The notes below the pieces were generated by a model. It was given only the letters and a program-made list of their open reading frames with translations. It ran no database searches and had not been told where the DNA came from. A stretch of 51,382 nucleotides of DNA from assembly GCA_900551745.1 (NCBI GenBank), contig URXA01000008.1, positions 1 to 51,382 on the forward strand, read 5' to 3'. This document shows, piece by piece, positions 32,246 through 40,971 of the stretch (positions are counted from its first letter, which is position 1; each line of letters begins with the position of its first letter). This DNA comes from an uncultured Phascolarctobacterium sp. Lineage in GTDB: Bacteria > Bacillota > Negativicutes > Acidaminococcales > Acidaminococcaceae. The position numbers and the translations under genes were made by a program.

Positions 32246-33553
32246 ATGGATGCGAAAAAAACCTCTTATTTTGTAGTCGTTGCTGCGTGGTTGGCAGTAT
32301 TTTGCCTGTTTGGTTACCGCTCTACTTTTGCTATCCTGGCCGGGCCAATGTCGCAGACGATGGGGTGGACCGGGGCACAGGTATCGTTAGGCTATTCGCT
32401 GATGATGAGCATTTACGCCATTACAGCGTTCTTTAGCGGTATGATTTTGGATAAATGGGGTACAAAACCTGTTTATACTATTGCCGCAGTTTTTTGTATG
32501 CTGGGCTTTTATCTGACAGCGAAAGTTGAATCTTTATATTCTTATTATGCGGCTTATGCTATTTTTGCTGGTATCGGAACTGGTATGCTGTGGGTATCAT
32601 CTACCATTTCCATTCGTAAATGGTTCGTTGGAAAATATTATGCCAAAATGTGGGGTATTGCTTTTGCCGGGGCCCCGATGGCACAGATCGTACTCAGTTT
32701 GGGCGTGAAACCGATGCTGGTCGAAAATGCAGGACAATGGCGTGATGCAATGACAATTTTGGGTTGGGTTTCGCTCGTAGCACTTTTACTGGCGGCATTG
32801 CTGGCAAAAAAGAACCCGGAACAATATGGTTTACATGCTTTTGGCGAAGCTCCACCTGCTAAAGGCACGGCAGCCCAACAAGAGTATCCCTGGAAAATTG
32901 GAGAGGCTTTTAGCACGTTCCCGATTTGGGGTTCAATTCTGGCATTTTTGACCAGTATGGTTGCTGAATTTTTGATTTGGACTCAGGTCGTTACCTATTG
33001 GACCAAAGATTTGAAAATGACTTTAGATAATGCAACAAACCTTTATATCATCATTGGTATCGCCGGTATCTTTACGATGCCGCTTTTGGGTATCGTATCT
33101 GATAAATTAGTTGTAGCAATGAAAAATGAGATCAAAGCCAGAAAAACAATGCTTATTTTTGGCCCTGTTGTAGGCGCAGTAGCTTGTTTGCTGCTTATGA
33201 CGATGGGACCGCAGTCTACCACTTTGGGTGCTTTGATCTGCGTACTGTTTGCAGTTTATTGGGCAATTGAACCAGGTGGCGTCGTTGGCTATGCCGGTGC
33301 CATCTATGGGCGAGTCAGTCTGGGCAAATTGTGGGGTCTTGCCACTTTGATCGTTATGGGTATCGGACCAGCGCTGGGCAGCTTTATGGGCGGCTATCTT
33401 GCTGATACTACGGGTAACTTTATTGCTTCTATTAAATTTGCCCTCTGTTCTTTTGTTCTTTCAGCGATTATAGCTTTTATTTTACCGCTGAAAATAAAAG
33501 TTCCTGATCAACAGGGTGTGGTTTTAGAAGAAAACGAAGACTATACAGAATAA
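32246..33553 (+). CDS. MFS transporter, oxalate/formate-antiporter-like (OFA) type
   Basis: 435 residues from the ATG at 32246, chosen because GAAGGGA lies ten bases upstream; the ATG at 32237 overlaps that site. About 12 membrane helices. MFS motifs include GMILDKWGTKPVYTIA (loop 2-3) and LGIVSDKLVVA (loop 8-9). The architecture and motifs such as SIRKWFVGKYYAKMWG fit the OFA group that exchanges carboxylates. Next to hpdBC the likely task is import of 4-hydroxyphenylacetate or related aryl acid, perhaps coupled to export. The specific substrate is inferred from context only. Confidence 0.85.
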   Translation: MDAKKTSYFVVVAAWLAVFCLFGYRSTFAILAGPMSQTMGWTGAQVSLGYSLMMSIYAITAFFSGMILDKWGTKPVYTIAAVFCMLGFYLTAKVESLYSYYAAYAIFAGIGTGMLWVSSTISIRKWFVGKYYAKMWGIAFAGAPMAQIVLSLGVKPMLVENAGQWRDAMTILGWVSLVALLLAALLAKKNPEQYGLHAFGEAPPAKGTAAQQEYPWKIGEAFSTFPIWGSILAFLTSMVAEFLIWTQVVTYWTKDLKMTLDNATNLYIIIGIAGIFTMPLLGIVSDKLVVAMKNEIKARKTMLIFGPVVGAVACLLLMTMGPQSTTLGALICVLFAVYWAIEPGGVVGYAGAIYGRVSLGKLWGLATLIVMGIGPALGSFMGGYLADTTGNFIASIKFALCSFVLSAIIAFILPLKIKVPDQQGVVLEENEDYTE

Positions 33554-33608
33554 ATAAGATTTTAAAACAGTATTGTATTTAGAAAATATTTGTTTAGGGG
33601 CTGGAAAT

Positions 33609-34274
33609 ATGAAAGTATTGGTAATTGGCGACAGCTATGGTTTACCGCGATATGCAAAAAACAGCTTTAATGTAGAACTCGATTACGCAGGAACATATCC
33701 TGAGCAGCTGCGCAGAATGCTCAGTGCAAATTTTACCGAGGATGTATGTATGGTAAATCGCTGCCGCCATGCTAATACCAGTTTAAGTCTTATAAAAGGC
33801 GAGGCCAATGAAATAGAATTTTTACGCCCGGATTATACGATATTACAATTGGGTCTGGTAGATTTATGGCCGGCGGAAGGAAGAAAAATCTGGCCGCTTT
33901 GCTCTGAACAATACGGTCGTGACCCTTGGGTGACACCTGATGAATATAAAAATAATCTGCAGCTTTTTCTAAATTTTGCCAATAGCAGAGGGAGCAAAGT
34001 TATTATTATCAATAATCCTCCTGTAGAGAAAGTCCATTTGTTAAAACATGCAGGGTTAGAAAAAAAGATCGTTCTGTATAATAACCTGCTGACAAGATTA
34101 ACGCTTGGTAAAAGCGTTAATCTATTGGACTGGTATGACAGGATAAAAAGTCTGGATGGGAAATGTATTTTTGGCAGTGATGGTATCCATCCTACCATAG
34201 AAGCGGCAAATTTACTGGCACGATTGTTACTGCAGCAGATAATCTTATTTGAGGACGGTGTTGTAAATGGATAG
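33609..34274 (+). CDS. SGNH/GDSL-type hydrolase in the decarboxylase cluster
   Basis: 221 residues from the ATG at 33609, with AGGGG upstream. Block I is VIGDSYG with candidate nucleophile Ser9. The C-terminal block DGIHPT gives Asp191 and His194. The usual GxND block is replaced by LQLGLVDLW, so the oxyanion Asn is not obvious. There is no signal peptide, so it is cytoplasmic. It lies 55 bases after the MFS gene and overlaps the next gene by eight bases. Substrate unknown; deacylation of an ester or carbohydrate is the family norm. It differs clearly from the SGNH protein at 36385-36939. Confidence 0.8.
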   Translation: MKVLVIGDSYGLPRYAKNSFNVELDYAGTYPEQLRRMLSANFTEDVCMVNRCRHANTSLSLIKGEANEIEFLRPDYTILQLGLVDLWPAEGRKIWPLCSEQYGRDPWVTPDEYKNNLQLFLNFANSRGSKVIIINNPPVEKVHLLKHAGLEKKIVLYNNLLTRLTLGKSVNLLDWYDRIKSLDGKCIFGSDGIHPTIEAANLLARLLLQQIILFEDGVVNG

Positions 34275-34818
34275 AAAACAGCTTTTGGAAAAGATTATCG
34301 CCCGTGAAGCAGCTATGTTTATTGCTGTTAAAGCCAGTGAACCTGCTGATTGCCAGGAAATGCTGAAAACTTTTTGTCTGATGCGTGAAATGAGCCATTC
34401 GGTTTTAGCGGCTGATACACTGACATCGTATTTACAGGACTTGGAAACGGCAGCGGCGGCAGGGCGTAATTTAATGACGGAAAAATATGCCCGTATGGAG
34501 AATTTGCTACCGCCGTTAAATGAAAATGAACTGATTTACAAAATAGTAGATATTGAAAGAGAATGGCTTTCTGAAGTACATAAAAAATATCCTTTGACAA
34601 TAGCTGTTGAAGGCGGCTTTACTACATACGCAGTTTGCGAATTGGAAACGTATTCTGATGCAACTTTAAATTTATATTATCGTGATATTTTTTTAGCCGC
34701 TACACAAAAACGTAATTTAGTTGAAGAACGTTACCAATATCTGTATAGTAATTTAGGATTTAAAGATCTGGAGGAAGTTGAAGCTTTAGCACAAAAGCGT
34801 GCTGCAGTAAAGGAGTGA
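34267..34818 (+). CDS. DUF4125-like protein, paralog 1
   Basis: 183 residues, all-helical and soluble, overlapping the SGNH gene by eight bases. No catalytic motif is recognised. It seems made of two similar halves: KIIAREAAMFIAV ... LQDLETAAAAGRNLMTEKYA, then KIVDIEREWLSEV ... YRDIFLAATQKRNLVEERYQ. The following gene is a paralog with the same layout. I place it in DUF4125 with moderate confidence. The position in the HPAD cluster suggests a role in radical-enzyme function or in handling its substrate, but this is speculation. Confidence 0.75.
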   Translation: MDRKQLLEKIIAREAAMFIAVKASEPADCQEMLKTFCLMREMSHSVLAADTLTSYLQDLETAAAAGRNLMTEKYARMENLLPPLNENELIYKIVDIEREWLSEVHKKYPLTIAVEGGFTTYAVCELETYSDATLNLYYRDIFLAATQKRNLVEERYQYLYSNLGFKDLEEVEALAQKRAAVKE

Positions 34819-34823
34819 AAAAG

Positions 34824-35363
34824 ATGGGGAGAAATGAGATCATGCAGCGGATAATTGATTTGGAGACTGAAATGTTTATCAGTGTCAATGCGGAAGAAGC
34901 CGTACCTGCTAATACCATACCTGCATTTAAGGAAATGCGCCGTATGACATATTCTGTTTTATCGGATAAAACAGTTGCTTTGTGGTTGCGTGATTTAGAA
35001 ACAGCGAAAAAAGACGGACGTAATGTTATGACTGAAAAATATGCTTTGATTGGTGGTCAGATACCAACTCTGCAGGACAATCCACAGATCGAAAGGATAG
35101 TTGATATAGAAGAAAAATGGATGAATGAGTTAGCTTTTAAATATCCACATGCTGTTAAAAGAGAACGGGCTAATGCGGAACTTTTTAGAAAGTATGCGTT
35201 ATGTGAATTGCAGACATGGTCACCTGCTGCGGTAAATTCGTATTTTGAAGACATAAAAAAAGCTATGGAAGAAGGACGGAATTTAGCAGAAGAGCGTTAT
35301 GATAACCTATATCAGAATATTGGTAAAGGAAGGCTGCGGGATGTTGAAGATTCATTAAAATAA
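34824..35363 (+). CDS. DUF4125-like protein, paralog 2
   Basis: 179 residues from the ATG at 34824, with AAGGAG eight bases upstream; a GTG at 34815 overlaps that site. It shares the frame of paralog 1: RIIDLETEMFISV ... LRDLETAKKDGRNVMTEKYA, then RIVDIEEKWMNEL ... FEDIKKAMEEGRNLAEERYD. Conserved elements between the paralogs are ExxMFIxV, YALCEL-type (KYALCELQTWS) and RNLAEERY. No membrane segment. Last gene of the cluster, with a hairpin behind. The two paralogs may form a heterodimer. Confidence 0.75.
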   Translation: MGRNEIMQRIIDLETEMFISVNAEEAVPANTIPAFKEMRRMTYSVLSDKTVALWLRDLETAKKDGRNVMTEKYALIGGQIPTLQDNPQIERIVDIEEKWMNELAFKYPHAVKRERANAELFRKYALCELQTWSPAAVNSYFEDIKKAMEEGRNLAEERYDNLYQNIGKGRLRDVEDSLK

Positions 35364-35372
35364 AATTTTTCG

Positions 35373-35408
35373 GTAAGGTTTTTTGTTTATACAAAGAACC
35401 TTACTTTC
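35373..35408 (+). terminator. Probable terminator after the DUF4125 pair
   Basis: GTAAGGTT (35373-35380) pairs with AACCTTAC (35397-35404) around a 16-base loop; TTT follows. It is weaker than the other terminators here. Confidence 0.6.
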
Positions 35409-35447
35409 TGTTATAATGGTAAACAGAACACTTAAGAACGGAGTGAT

Positions 35448-36050
35448 ATGATGCTGCGGAAAATTTTATTAGTGATGAATTTGATTTTTATACTTTCAAT
35501 GGGCGTTGTCTGCGCTGCTGAAAGAACATATGAAGTACCTGATGGTGGTTGTACTGTCAGTTTACCTGAACAGTATGCAGTAACAGTTGTGGAAAGGCCG
35601 ACCGATCCAAATGACGAACTTGGGGTTCAGGTCGCGCAGCTTTCAATAAGTGATCCTGTAAACAAATCACTGGCGATGCATGTTATGGTAGAAAGCAGTA
35701 AATTGACAAAAGAATTGCCCGACCTGAATTATAAGCCTGGCGGAGTGATGAAGGACTATTTTGCGGAAAATCTGCAAAACAGCGGTTGGCAGGAGCCGGT
35801 AGTCGCAGGTGAGCTGCAGAATGGAAAGATGTATTTTATTAAATTCAGCAGTTATATAGCTGACAGCGTGGGGCAGAAATATGACGGACAGATTTATGCC
35901 ACACTTAAGAATGGTAATTTGATTTATCTGATGATAATGAGTAAAGAACGGGCTTTGTCGCCGGACGAAAAAATACTTTTAGAAACGACTGTTAGAAATT
36001 TACAGTTTAAAGATACTGTACCTGTAAATACGCCTGAAGAAAATAAATAA
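35448..36050 (+). CDS. Secreted hypothetical protein
   Basis: 200 residues with an N-terminal signal peptide (KILLVMNLIFILSMGVVCAA, cleavage near CAA-ER). The mature part resembles small exported beta-rich proteins with the form GCTVSLPEQYAVTV ... GQIYATLKNGNLIYLMIMS ... LETTVRNLQF, found in many Negativicutes and Firmicutes with no known role. The start is one of two adjacent ATGs after GGAGTGAT. A TATAAT upstream at about 35413 and a strong terminator behind make it a single-gene unit. Confidence 0.8.
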   Translation: MMLRKILLVMNLIFILSMGVVCAAERTYEVPDGGCTVSLPEQYAVTVVERPTDPNDELGVQVAQLSISDPVNKSLAMHVMVESSKLTKELPDLNYKPGGVMKDYFAENLQNSGWQEPVVAGELQNGKMYFIKFSSYIADSVGQKYDGQIYATLKNGNLIYLMIMSKERALSPDEKILLETTVRNLQFKDTVPVNTPEENK

Positions 36051-36086
36051 AAGGTTCCGTACTTATGTACGGAACCTTTTATTTAT
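36050..36086 (+). terminator. Terminator after the secreted protein gene
   Basis: AAAGGTTCCGTAC-TTAT-GTACGGAACCTTT, a 13-bp perfect stem overlapping the stop codon region, with TATTTAT behind. Confidence 0.92.
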
Positions 36087-36093
36087 AAAACCA

Positions 36094-36137
36094 AAAAACG
36101 GCTGCGACTCGCACCACCGTAGTCGCAACCGCTTTTT
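36094..36137 (+). terminator. Second hairpin, terminator-like
   Basis: TGCGACT and AGTCGCA inner stem, extended by CGG/CCG and A-run/T-run with one mismatch and one bulge, then TTTTTG. The remaining stretch up to 36384 has no gene that I can support. Confidence 0.6.
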
Positions 36138-36384
36138 GAGGTTGAAAGGATGAAAATAATTGAGAGAGAAGGGAGGAGGTAATTGCATTAAATGCTTTTG
36201 CCTTGTCTATATAATACATTATTGCAATAGGGTTTGCATCTTACAATGATTACATAATCTGTTTAATATAATTACATAATTATATTAGGACTAAAAGTTT
36301 TTCAAGCTAAACCTCAAAAAATTATTTTGCTTTTTACGAGAAGGCTTGATAAAATGCCATTAAGAATTGGCAGGTGGTGGAAAA
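36138..36384 (+). promoter_or_regulatory. Non-coding leader before the second SGNH hydrolase
   Basis: AT-rich, with a purine-rich ribosome-binding-like string GGGAGGAGG near 36171 that precedes no usable start codon in a long frame. The only frame beginning nearby (ATG at 36150) is ten codons. Nothing else recognised. Confidence 0.4.
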
Positions 36385-36939
36385 ATGCAGACAGTGGCAT
36401 GTTTTGGTGATTCTTTGATTTATGGTTTCCCTTTTGGCCCGCGTATATCGTGGCTTGCCGAAGCTGAAAAACTCACTGGAGATAAATTCTTGAATTATGG
36501 AGTATGCGGGGATTGTACAGACGATATTTTATCCCGCCTGCAAACTATGCCTTTGCCGGCACATATTAAGCATATTTTGTTTCTGGGAGGAGCTAATGAT
36601 ATCATTCAAATGCGTCCGCAGAAATTTATTCTGGAAGATTTAGATAAAACCTTGAGGTACTGTCAGAGTAAAAACTTTGTTTTAGGTATGGTTTTGCCTC
36701 TTGTAACGTCAGAAAGCAGTTTAAACGAATATATTTTGCCGCTGCGTGAGGCAATAAGCGCACGTTTTGCAGAGCGGGCCTGGCTGTTGGATCTGCAGCC
36801 TGCTGTTGGACTGACTGCTGCAGAAAGGAAGAAGGCATATCTGGATGGTGTACATCCGGCGGCAGCCGTTTACAGGGCTATGGGAACATATGCCGCGCCG
36901 CTGCTTAAAAACTGGCTGGAAAAAGATAATAGTAAATAA
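36385..36939 (+). CDS. SGNH/GDSL-family hydrolase
   Basis: 184 residues from the ATG at 36385. All blocks of the family are present: VACFGDSLIYG with Ser10, GVCGD (block II Gly), LGGANDI with Asn71, and DGVHPA with Asp154 and His157. A cytoplasmic esterase or lysophospholipase/acyl-esterase of the TesA-like class is likely; no signal peptide is visible. It lies upstream of obgE but has a promoter-like gap of 120 bases between, so it is probably a separate unit. Confidence 0.9.
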   Translation: MQTVACFGDSLIYGFPFGPRISWLAEAEKLTGDKFLNYGVCGDCTDDILSRLQTMPLPAHIKHILFLGGANDIIQMRPQKFILEDLDKTLRYCQSKNFVLGMVLPLVTSESSLNEYILPLREAISARFAERAWLLDLQPAVGLTAAERKKAYLDGVHPAAAVYRAMGTYAAPLLKNWLEKDNSK

Positions 36940-36998
36940 AGAAACTTTGCTTTCACCGGCCTTTTTGTATTATAATAAAGAAATAGATAAGTAGGCAG

Positions 36999-37014
36999 GC
37001 GTTAAATTTAACGC
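36999..37014. repeat. 16-base perfect palindrome upstream of obgE
   Basis: GCGTTAAATTTAACGC lies 20-odd bases after a TATAAT (about 36970) and 46 bases before the obgE ATG. Position fits an operator or a 5'-end mRNA hairpin. Confidence 0.6.
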
Positions 37015-37060
37015 GGCATTTATGCTGAATATTTAATTATTGAAGATAGAGGAGAATATC

Positions 37061-38332
37061 ATGTTTATTGATCGAGCGAGAATATATGTTGAGGCAGGTG
37101 CCGGCGGCGACGGCCGCAGCAGCTTCAGACGCGAAAAATTTGTTGAAAAAGGCGGCCCGAACGGTGGTAATGGCGGTCGCGGCGGCGACGTGATTTTAAA
37201 AGCTGATAAAAATCTCAATACTTTAATTGATTTTCGTTACAAAAGAAAATTTGTCGCCAAACGTGGCGGACACGGCGGTAATTCCAACTGCACAGGCCCA
37301 CGTGCCGATGATGTGATCGTAAAAGTACCTCTTGGGACTTTAGTGCGCGACGATGCTACCGGTGTGCGCCTGGCTGATTTGACTGAGGACGGACAGGAAT
37401 ATGTTATTGCTAAAGGCGGCCGTGGTGGTAAAGGCAATGCCTGCTATGTTACAAGTACCAACAGAGCGCCGACCTTTGCAGAAAAAGGTGAACCGGGCGA
37501 GCTGCGCTGGATAAAGCTGGAGTTGAAGCTTCTGGCTGACGTTGGCCTGGTAGGCTATCCAAGTGTCGGTAAATCCAGTATCATTGCACAGGTTTCGGCT
37601 GCAAGGCCTGAAATCGCCGCTTATCATTTTACTACACTGACCCCTGTTTTAGGAGTAGTGCGTATCGATGCTGAACGCAGCTTCGTTCTTGCTGATATTC
37701 CAGGACTTATCGAAGGAGCGCATGAAGGAGTTGGCTTGGGTCATGACTTTCTGCGTCATGTAGAACGTACAAAAGTACTGCTGCATGTTTTGGATGTTTC
37801 CGGTACCGACGGACGTGATCCTGTTGAAGATTTTGAAAAAATCAATTTCGAGCTGTCTCAGTACAGCGAACGTTTAGGACGCCGCAAGCAGCTGGTAGTT
37901 GCCAATAAAATGGACTTGCCGGAAGGCAGGGAAAATTTCCAGCGTGTTAAAGAATATGTAGAAGCTAAAGGTTACGAAATCGTTAAGGCTTCGGCGGCTA
38001 CCGGCGAAGGTCTGCAGGAACTGATGTATAAGGCTTACGAAATGCTGCAGAACTTTGAACCGGAACCGGACGAAGAAGAGAACATCATTATGGATGAAAT
38101 AGACCCGGACAGCTTTGAGATCACCGCTTGTGCGGATGCTGACTTTGAAGTAAAAGGGAAAAATATCGAGCGCCTGGTCGCTATGACCAATTTTGATAAC
38201 GACGAAGCTTTGTATCGCTTCCAGCTGATTTGGAAAAGCCTGGGGATTGATGCGGCTTTAAAAGAAAAAGGTATTCAGGAAGGTCAAACCGTACGTATCC
38301 GCGATATGGTATTTGAATTCAAAGAATACTAA
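37061..38332 (+). CDS. obgE: GTPase ObgE/CgtA
   Basis: 423 residues from the ATG at 37061 with GAGGAGA upstream; an earlier in-frame ATG at 37040 has no ribosome binding site. The Obg glycine-rich N-terminal fold (GAGGDGRSSFRREKFVEKGG; GGNGGRGGDV) precedes the GTPase domain: G1 GYPSVGKSS, G3 DIPGLIEGAHEGVGLG, G4 NKMD, and a C-terminal OCT domain (residues about 345-423). It acts in 50S assembly and stress signalling. In many Firmicutes it is linked to rplU-rpmA and to proBA; here proBA follows. Confidence 0.97.
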   Translation: MFIDRARIYVEAGAGGDGRSSFRREKFVEKGGPNGGNGGRGGDVILKADKNLNTLIDFRYKRKFVAKRGGHGGNSNCTGPRADDVIVKVPLGTLVRDDATGVRLADLTEDGQEYVIAKGGRGGKGNACYVTSTNRAPTFAEKGEPGELRWIKLELKLLADVGLVGYPSVGKSSIIAQVSAARPEIAAYHFTTLTPVLGVVRIDAERSFVLADIPGLIEGAHEGVGLGHDFLRHVERTKVLLHVLDVSGTDGRDPVEDFEKINFELSQYSERLGRRKQLVVANKMDLPEGRENFQRVKEYVEAKGYEIVKASAATGEGLQELMYKAYEMLQNFEPEPDEEENIIMDEIDPDSFEITACADADFEVKGKNIERLVAMTNFDNDEALYRFQLIWKSLGIDAALKEKGIQEGQTVRIRDMVFEFKEY

Positions 38333-38357
38333 GATTTTAACGAGGGGATTGAGCTGG

Positions 38358-39491
38358 ATGACTTTTGACCGCTCTGCACTTAAAGAAGCTAAACGTATCG
38401 TAGTGAAAGTTGGTACCAGTACCATAACTTACGCTAACGGTAAACGTAATTTTGAACAGATAGACCGACTGGCCCGGGAACTTGCCGACTTACAGAACCA
38501 GGGCAAAGAAATGATCCTTGTTACTTCCGGTGCCGTTGCTGTAGGGGTAGACCGTCTGGGCCTGCCCGAAAAACCAAAGACTATTCCCGGCAAGCAGGCT
38601 GCTGCTGCTGTGGGGCAGGGTATTTTAATGCACACCTATGAGAAGCTTTTTGCCGAATATGGACAGATCGTAGCGCAGGTGCTGCTTACAAAAACAGAAT
38701 CTTTGGACAGGCACCGCTATACAAATTCCCGCAACACATTTATGGAACTGCTGAAAAACCGAGTTATTCCTATTGTCAATGAAAATGACGTTGTAGCTTT
38801 AGATGAATTGAAAATCGGCGATAATGACAATATGTCGGCGCTGGTTGCCGGTATTGTCGATGCCGATCTGGTAGTTATCCTTTCTGATGTGGACGGATTG
38901 TATACCGCAAACCCACAAACACATCCAGAGGCGAAACTGGTGAGTATCGTCAGCGATATTACCCCTGAAATTGAGGCCAGTGCCGGTGGTGTTGGCAGCA
39001 GCTTGGGAACAGGCGGTATGTTTACCAAGCTCCAGGCGGCTAAAGCCGCTACCAGTTCAGGTATCCATCTGGCCATTGCCCGCGGCGATGAAAAATATGC
39101 TATAGCCCGTATTTTGCAAGGTGAAAATATAGGTACAGTTTTTGTTTCGAAAGAGAACCGGCTGCAGTTTCGTAAACGCTGGCTGGCCTTCGGCGCCCGG
39201 ATCATGGGCAAACTTGTTATTGACGAAGGCTGTGCTAAAGCCGTGCGTAAAGCCGGCGGCTGCAGCATTTTACCGGCAGGCATCGCAGCAGTGGAAGGAC
39301 AGTTTGAAGCGGGAAACACCGTCAGCGTTGTCGATATGGCAGGGCACGAACTGGCCCGCGGGTTAAGTCACTATTCTTCAGCCGAGCTGGAGCAGATCAA
39401 AGGTGCAAAAACTTCGGAAATAGAAGATAAAATAGGCCATAAAAATTACGATGAGGTTATTCATCGTGATGATCTGGTTATTTTAGGTTAG
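38358..39491 (+). CDS. proB: Glutamate 5-kinase
   Basis: 377 residues from the ATG at 38358, with GAGGGGA upstream. It contains the amino-acid kinase domain (RIVVKVGTSTIT; VTSGAVAVGVDRLG; GDNDNMSALVAGIVDADLVV; GTGGMFTKLQAA) and a C-terminal PUA domain (GKLVIDEGCAKAVRKAGGCS to the end). It phosphorylates glutamate as the first step to proline. It is followed 13 bases later by proA, so both form one unit. Confidence 0.97.
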   Translation: MTFDRSALKEAKRIVVKVGTSTITYANGKRNFEQIDRLARELADLQNQGKEMILVTSGAVAVGVDRLGLPEKPKTIPGKQAAAAVGQGILMHTYEKLFAEYGQIVAQVLLTKTESLDRHRYTNSRNTFMELLKNRVIPIVNENDVVALDELKIGDNDNMSALVAGIVDADLVVILSDVDGLYTANPQTHPEAKLVSIVSDITPEIEASAGGVGSSLGTGGMFTKLQAAKAATSSGIHLAIARGDEKYAIARILQGENIGTVFVSKENRLQFRKRWLAFGARIMGKLVIDEGCAKAVRKAGGCSILPAGIAAVEGQFEAGNTVSVVDMAGHELARGLSHYSSAELEQIKGAKTSEIEDKIGHKNYDEVIHRDDLVILG

Positions 39492-39503
39492 GAGGTATCT
39501 GAC

Positions 39504-40760
39504 ATGACAACTTATGAAATGGTGCGCACTAAGGCCGAAGCGGCACATCGTGCGGCGGGTGAACTGGCAGTAACTTCTACCGTGATCAAAAATAAAGCCC
39601 TGCTGGCGATGGCGGCAGCGCTTGAAGCAGGGACTGCGGAAATTTTGGCGGCTAATGCCAAAGACATGGAAGCCGGCCGTGCTAATAATATGAAAGAATC
39701 GATGTTAGACAGATTGGCACTTTCCCAGACGCGTATCAACGCTATGGCTGAAGGTCTGCGTCAGGTAGCGCAGCTGGAAGATCCTGTCGGTAACGTTTTA
39801 GATGGGCGCAGGCTGCCTAACGGTTTAACTGTGACTAAGATACGTGTTCCTCTTGGCGTTATTGGAATTATTTATGAAGCCCGTCCGAATGTCACAGCTG
39901 ATGCGATCGGCTTGTGTGTAAAATCAGGAAATGCGGTTATTTTGAAGGGCGGCAGCGAAGCGCTGAAGTCTAATATTGCCATTGCCGGCATACTGACGCA
40001 AGCGGCAGAGGCAGCCGGCATTCCTGTCGGAGCAATACAGTTCGTTGACAGCAGTGACCGTCAGGCAGTAACTGATTTGATCAAAATGAACGGACTGGTC
40101 GACGTAGTTATTCCCCGCGGCGGCGCTGGCCTTATTCAGGCTGTGGTGCAGAATGCAACGGTCCCTGTCATCGAAACAGGCATCGGCGTCTGCCATACTT
40201 ATGTAGATGCAGGAGCCGACTATGATATGGCGCGTGCGATTGCGATCAATGCCAAAGTGCAGCGCCCGGCAGTGTGCAATGCGATGGAAACATTACTGGT
40301 GCACGAGGATGCCGCTGCTGAATTCTTGCCGCAGATGCTGACAGAATATTTTGCTGCCGGCGTTACCATTATCGGCTGTGAAAAAACGCAGGCCTTCGAT
40401 AAGCGAATCCAGGTAGCTGAAGAAGCAGACTGGGCCGCAGAGTACGGAGATCTGCGTTTATCGGTAAAAATAGTAAGCGGCCTGGAAGCAGCTCTTGCGC
40501 ATATTGCTAAATATGGCACTAAACATTCTGAATGTATAGTTACCAGCGACTATAGTCACGCCCGTACGTTCCAGCAGCGTGTCGATGCTGCGGCAGTTTA
40601 TGTTAATGCCTCGACGCGTTTTACAGACGGCTTTGAATTCGGGTTTGGCGCAGAGATCGGCATCAGTACACAAAAACTGCATGCACGCGGGCCAATGGCT
40701 TTGCCTGAGCTAACCAGCAGCAAATATCTTATCAGCGGCGACGGACAAATACGTGGTTGA
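39504..40760 (+). CDS. proA: Gamma-glutamyl phosphate reductase
   Basis: 418 residues. Aldehyde-dehydrogenase fold with RVPLGVIGIIYEARPNVTAD, GNAVILKGGSEALKSN, VIETGIGVCHTYVD and the catalytic-cysteine region QRPAVCNAMETLLVH. It reduces glutamyl-5-phosphate to the semialdehyde, the second step of proline synthesis. GGAGGT lies upstream. A terminator follows. Confidence 0.97.
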   Translation: MTTYEMVRTKAEAAHRAAGELAVTSTVIKNKALLAMAAALEAGTAEILAANAKDMEAGRANNMKESMLDRLALSQTRINAMAEGLRQVAQLEDPVGNVLDGRRLPNGLTVTKIRVPLGVIGIIYEARPNVTADAIGLCVKSGNAVILKGGSEALKSNIAIAGILTQAAEAAGIPVGAIQFVDSSDRQAVTDLIKMNGLVDVVIPRGGAGLIQAVVQNATVPVIETGIGVCHTYVDAGADYDMARAIAINAKVQRPAVCNAMETLLVHEDAAAEFLPQMLTEYFAAGVTIIGCEKTQAFDKRIQVAEEADWAAEYGDLRLSVKIVSGLEAALAHIAKYGTKHSECIVTSDYSHARTFQQRVDAAAVYVNASTRFTDGFEFGFGAEIGISTQKLHARGPMALPELTSSKYLISGDGQIRG

Positions 40761-40769
40761 TTTTAAGCT

Positions 40770-40805
40770 AAAAGCAGCCTGCGCCCAGCGCAGACTGCTT
40801 TTTCT
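40770..40805 (+). terminator. Terminator after proA
   Basis: AAAAGCAG ... TGCGC-CCA-GCGCA ... CTGCTTTT with a 2-base internal mismatch, then T-run. Confidence 0.88.
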
Positions 40806-40884
40806 GTTTTTAAAAATCACTTTTTTGTCATACTTTTTGCAAAAAATGTCATTAAAAAAACACAGAATTTCGTTATCATAGGTT

Positions 40885-40913
40885 TTGACCAAAAGAAGAG
40901 AATAAGTTATAAT
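40885..40913 (+). promoter_or_regulatory. Promoter of the MacAB-type operon
   Basis: TTGACC (40885-40890), 17-base spacer, TATAAT (40908-40913), giving a leader of about 50 bases. Confidence 0.8.
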
Positions 40914-40971
40914 TTTAAACGTAATACGAGCTGATAAGAATTGTTAATTTTACGAAAGTAAAGAGGGATGT

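Noticed and set aside
38717..39319. 200-codon open frame antisense to proB
   Set aside because: Lies fully inside the conserved proB kinase/PUA coding region; Ser/Ala/Pro-rich composition is typical of a shadow frame.
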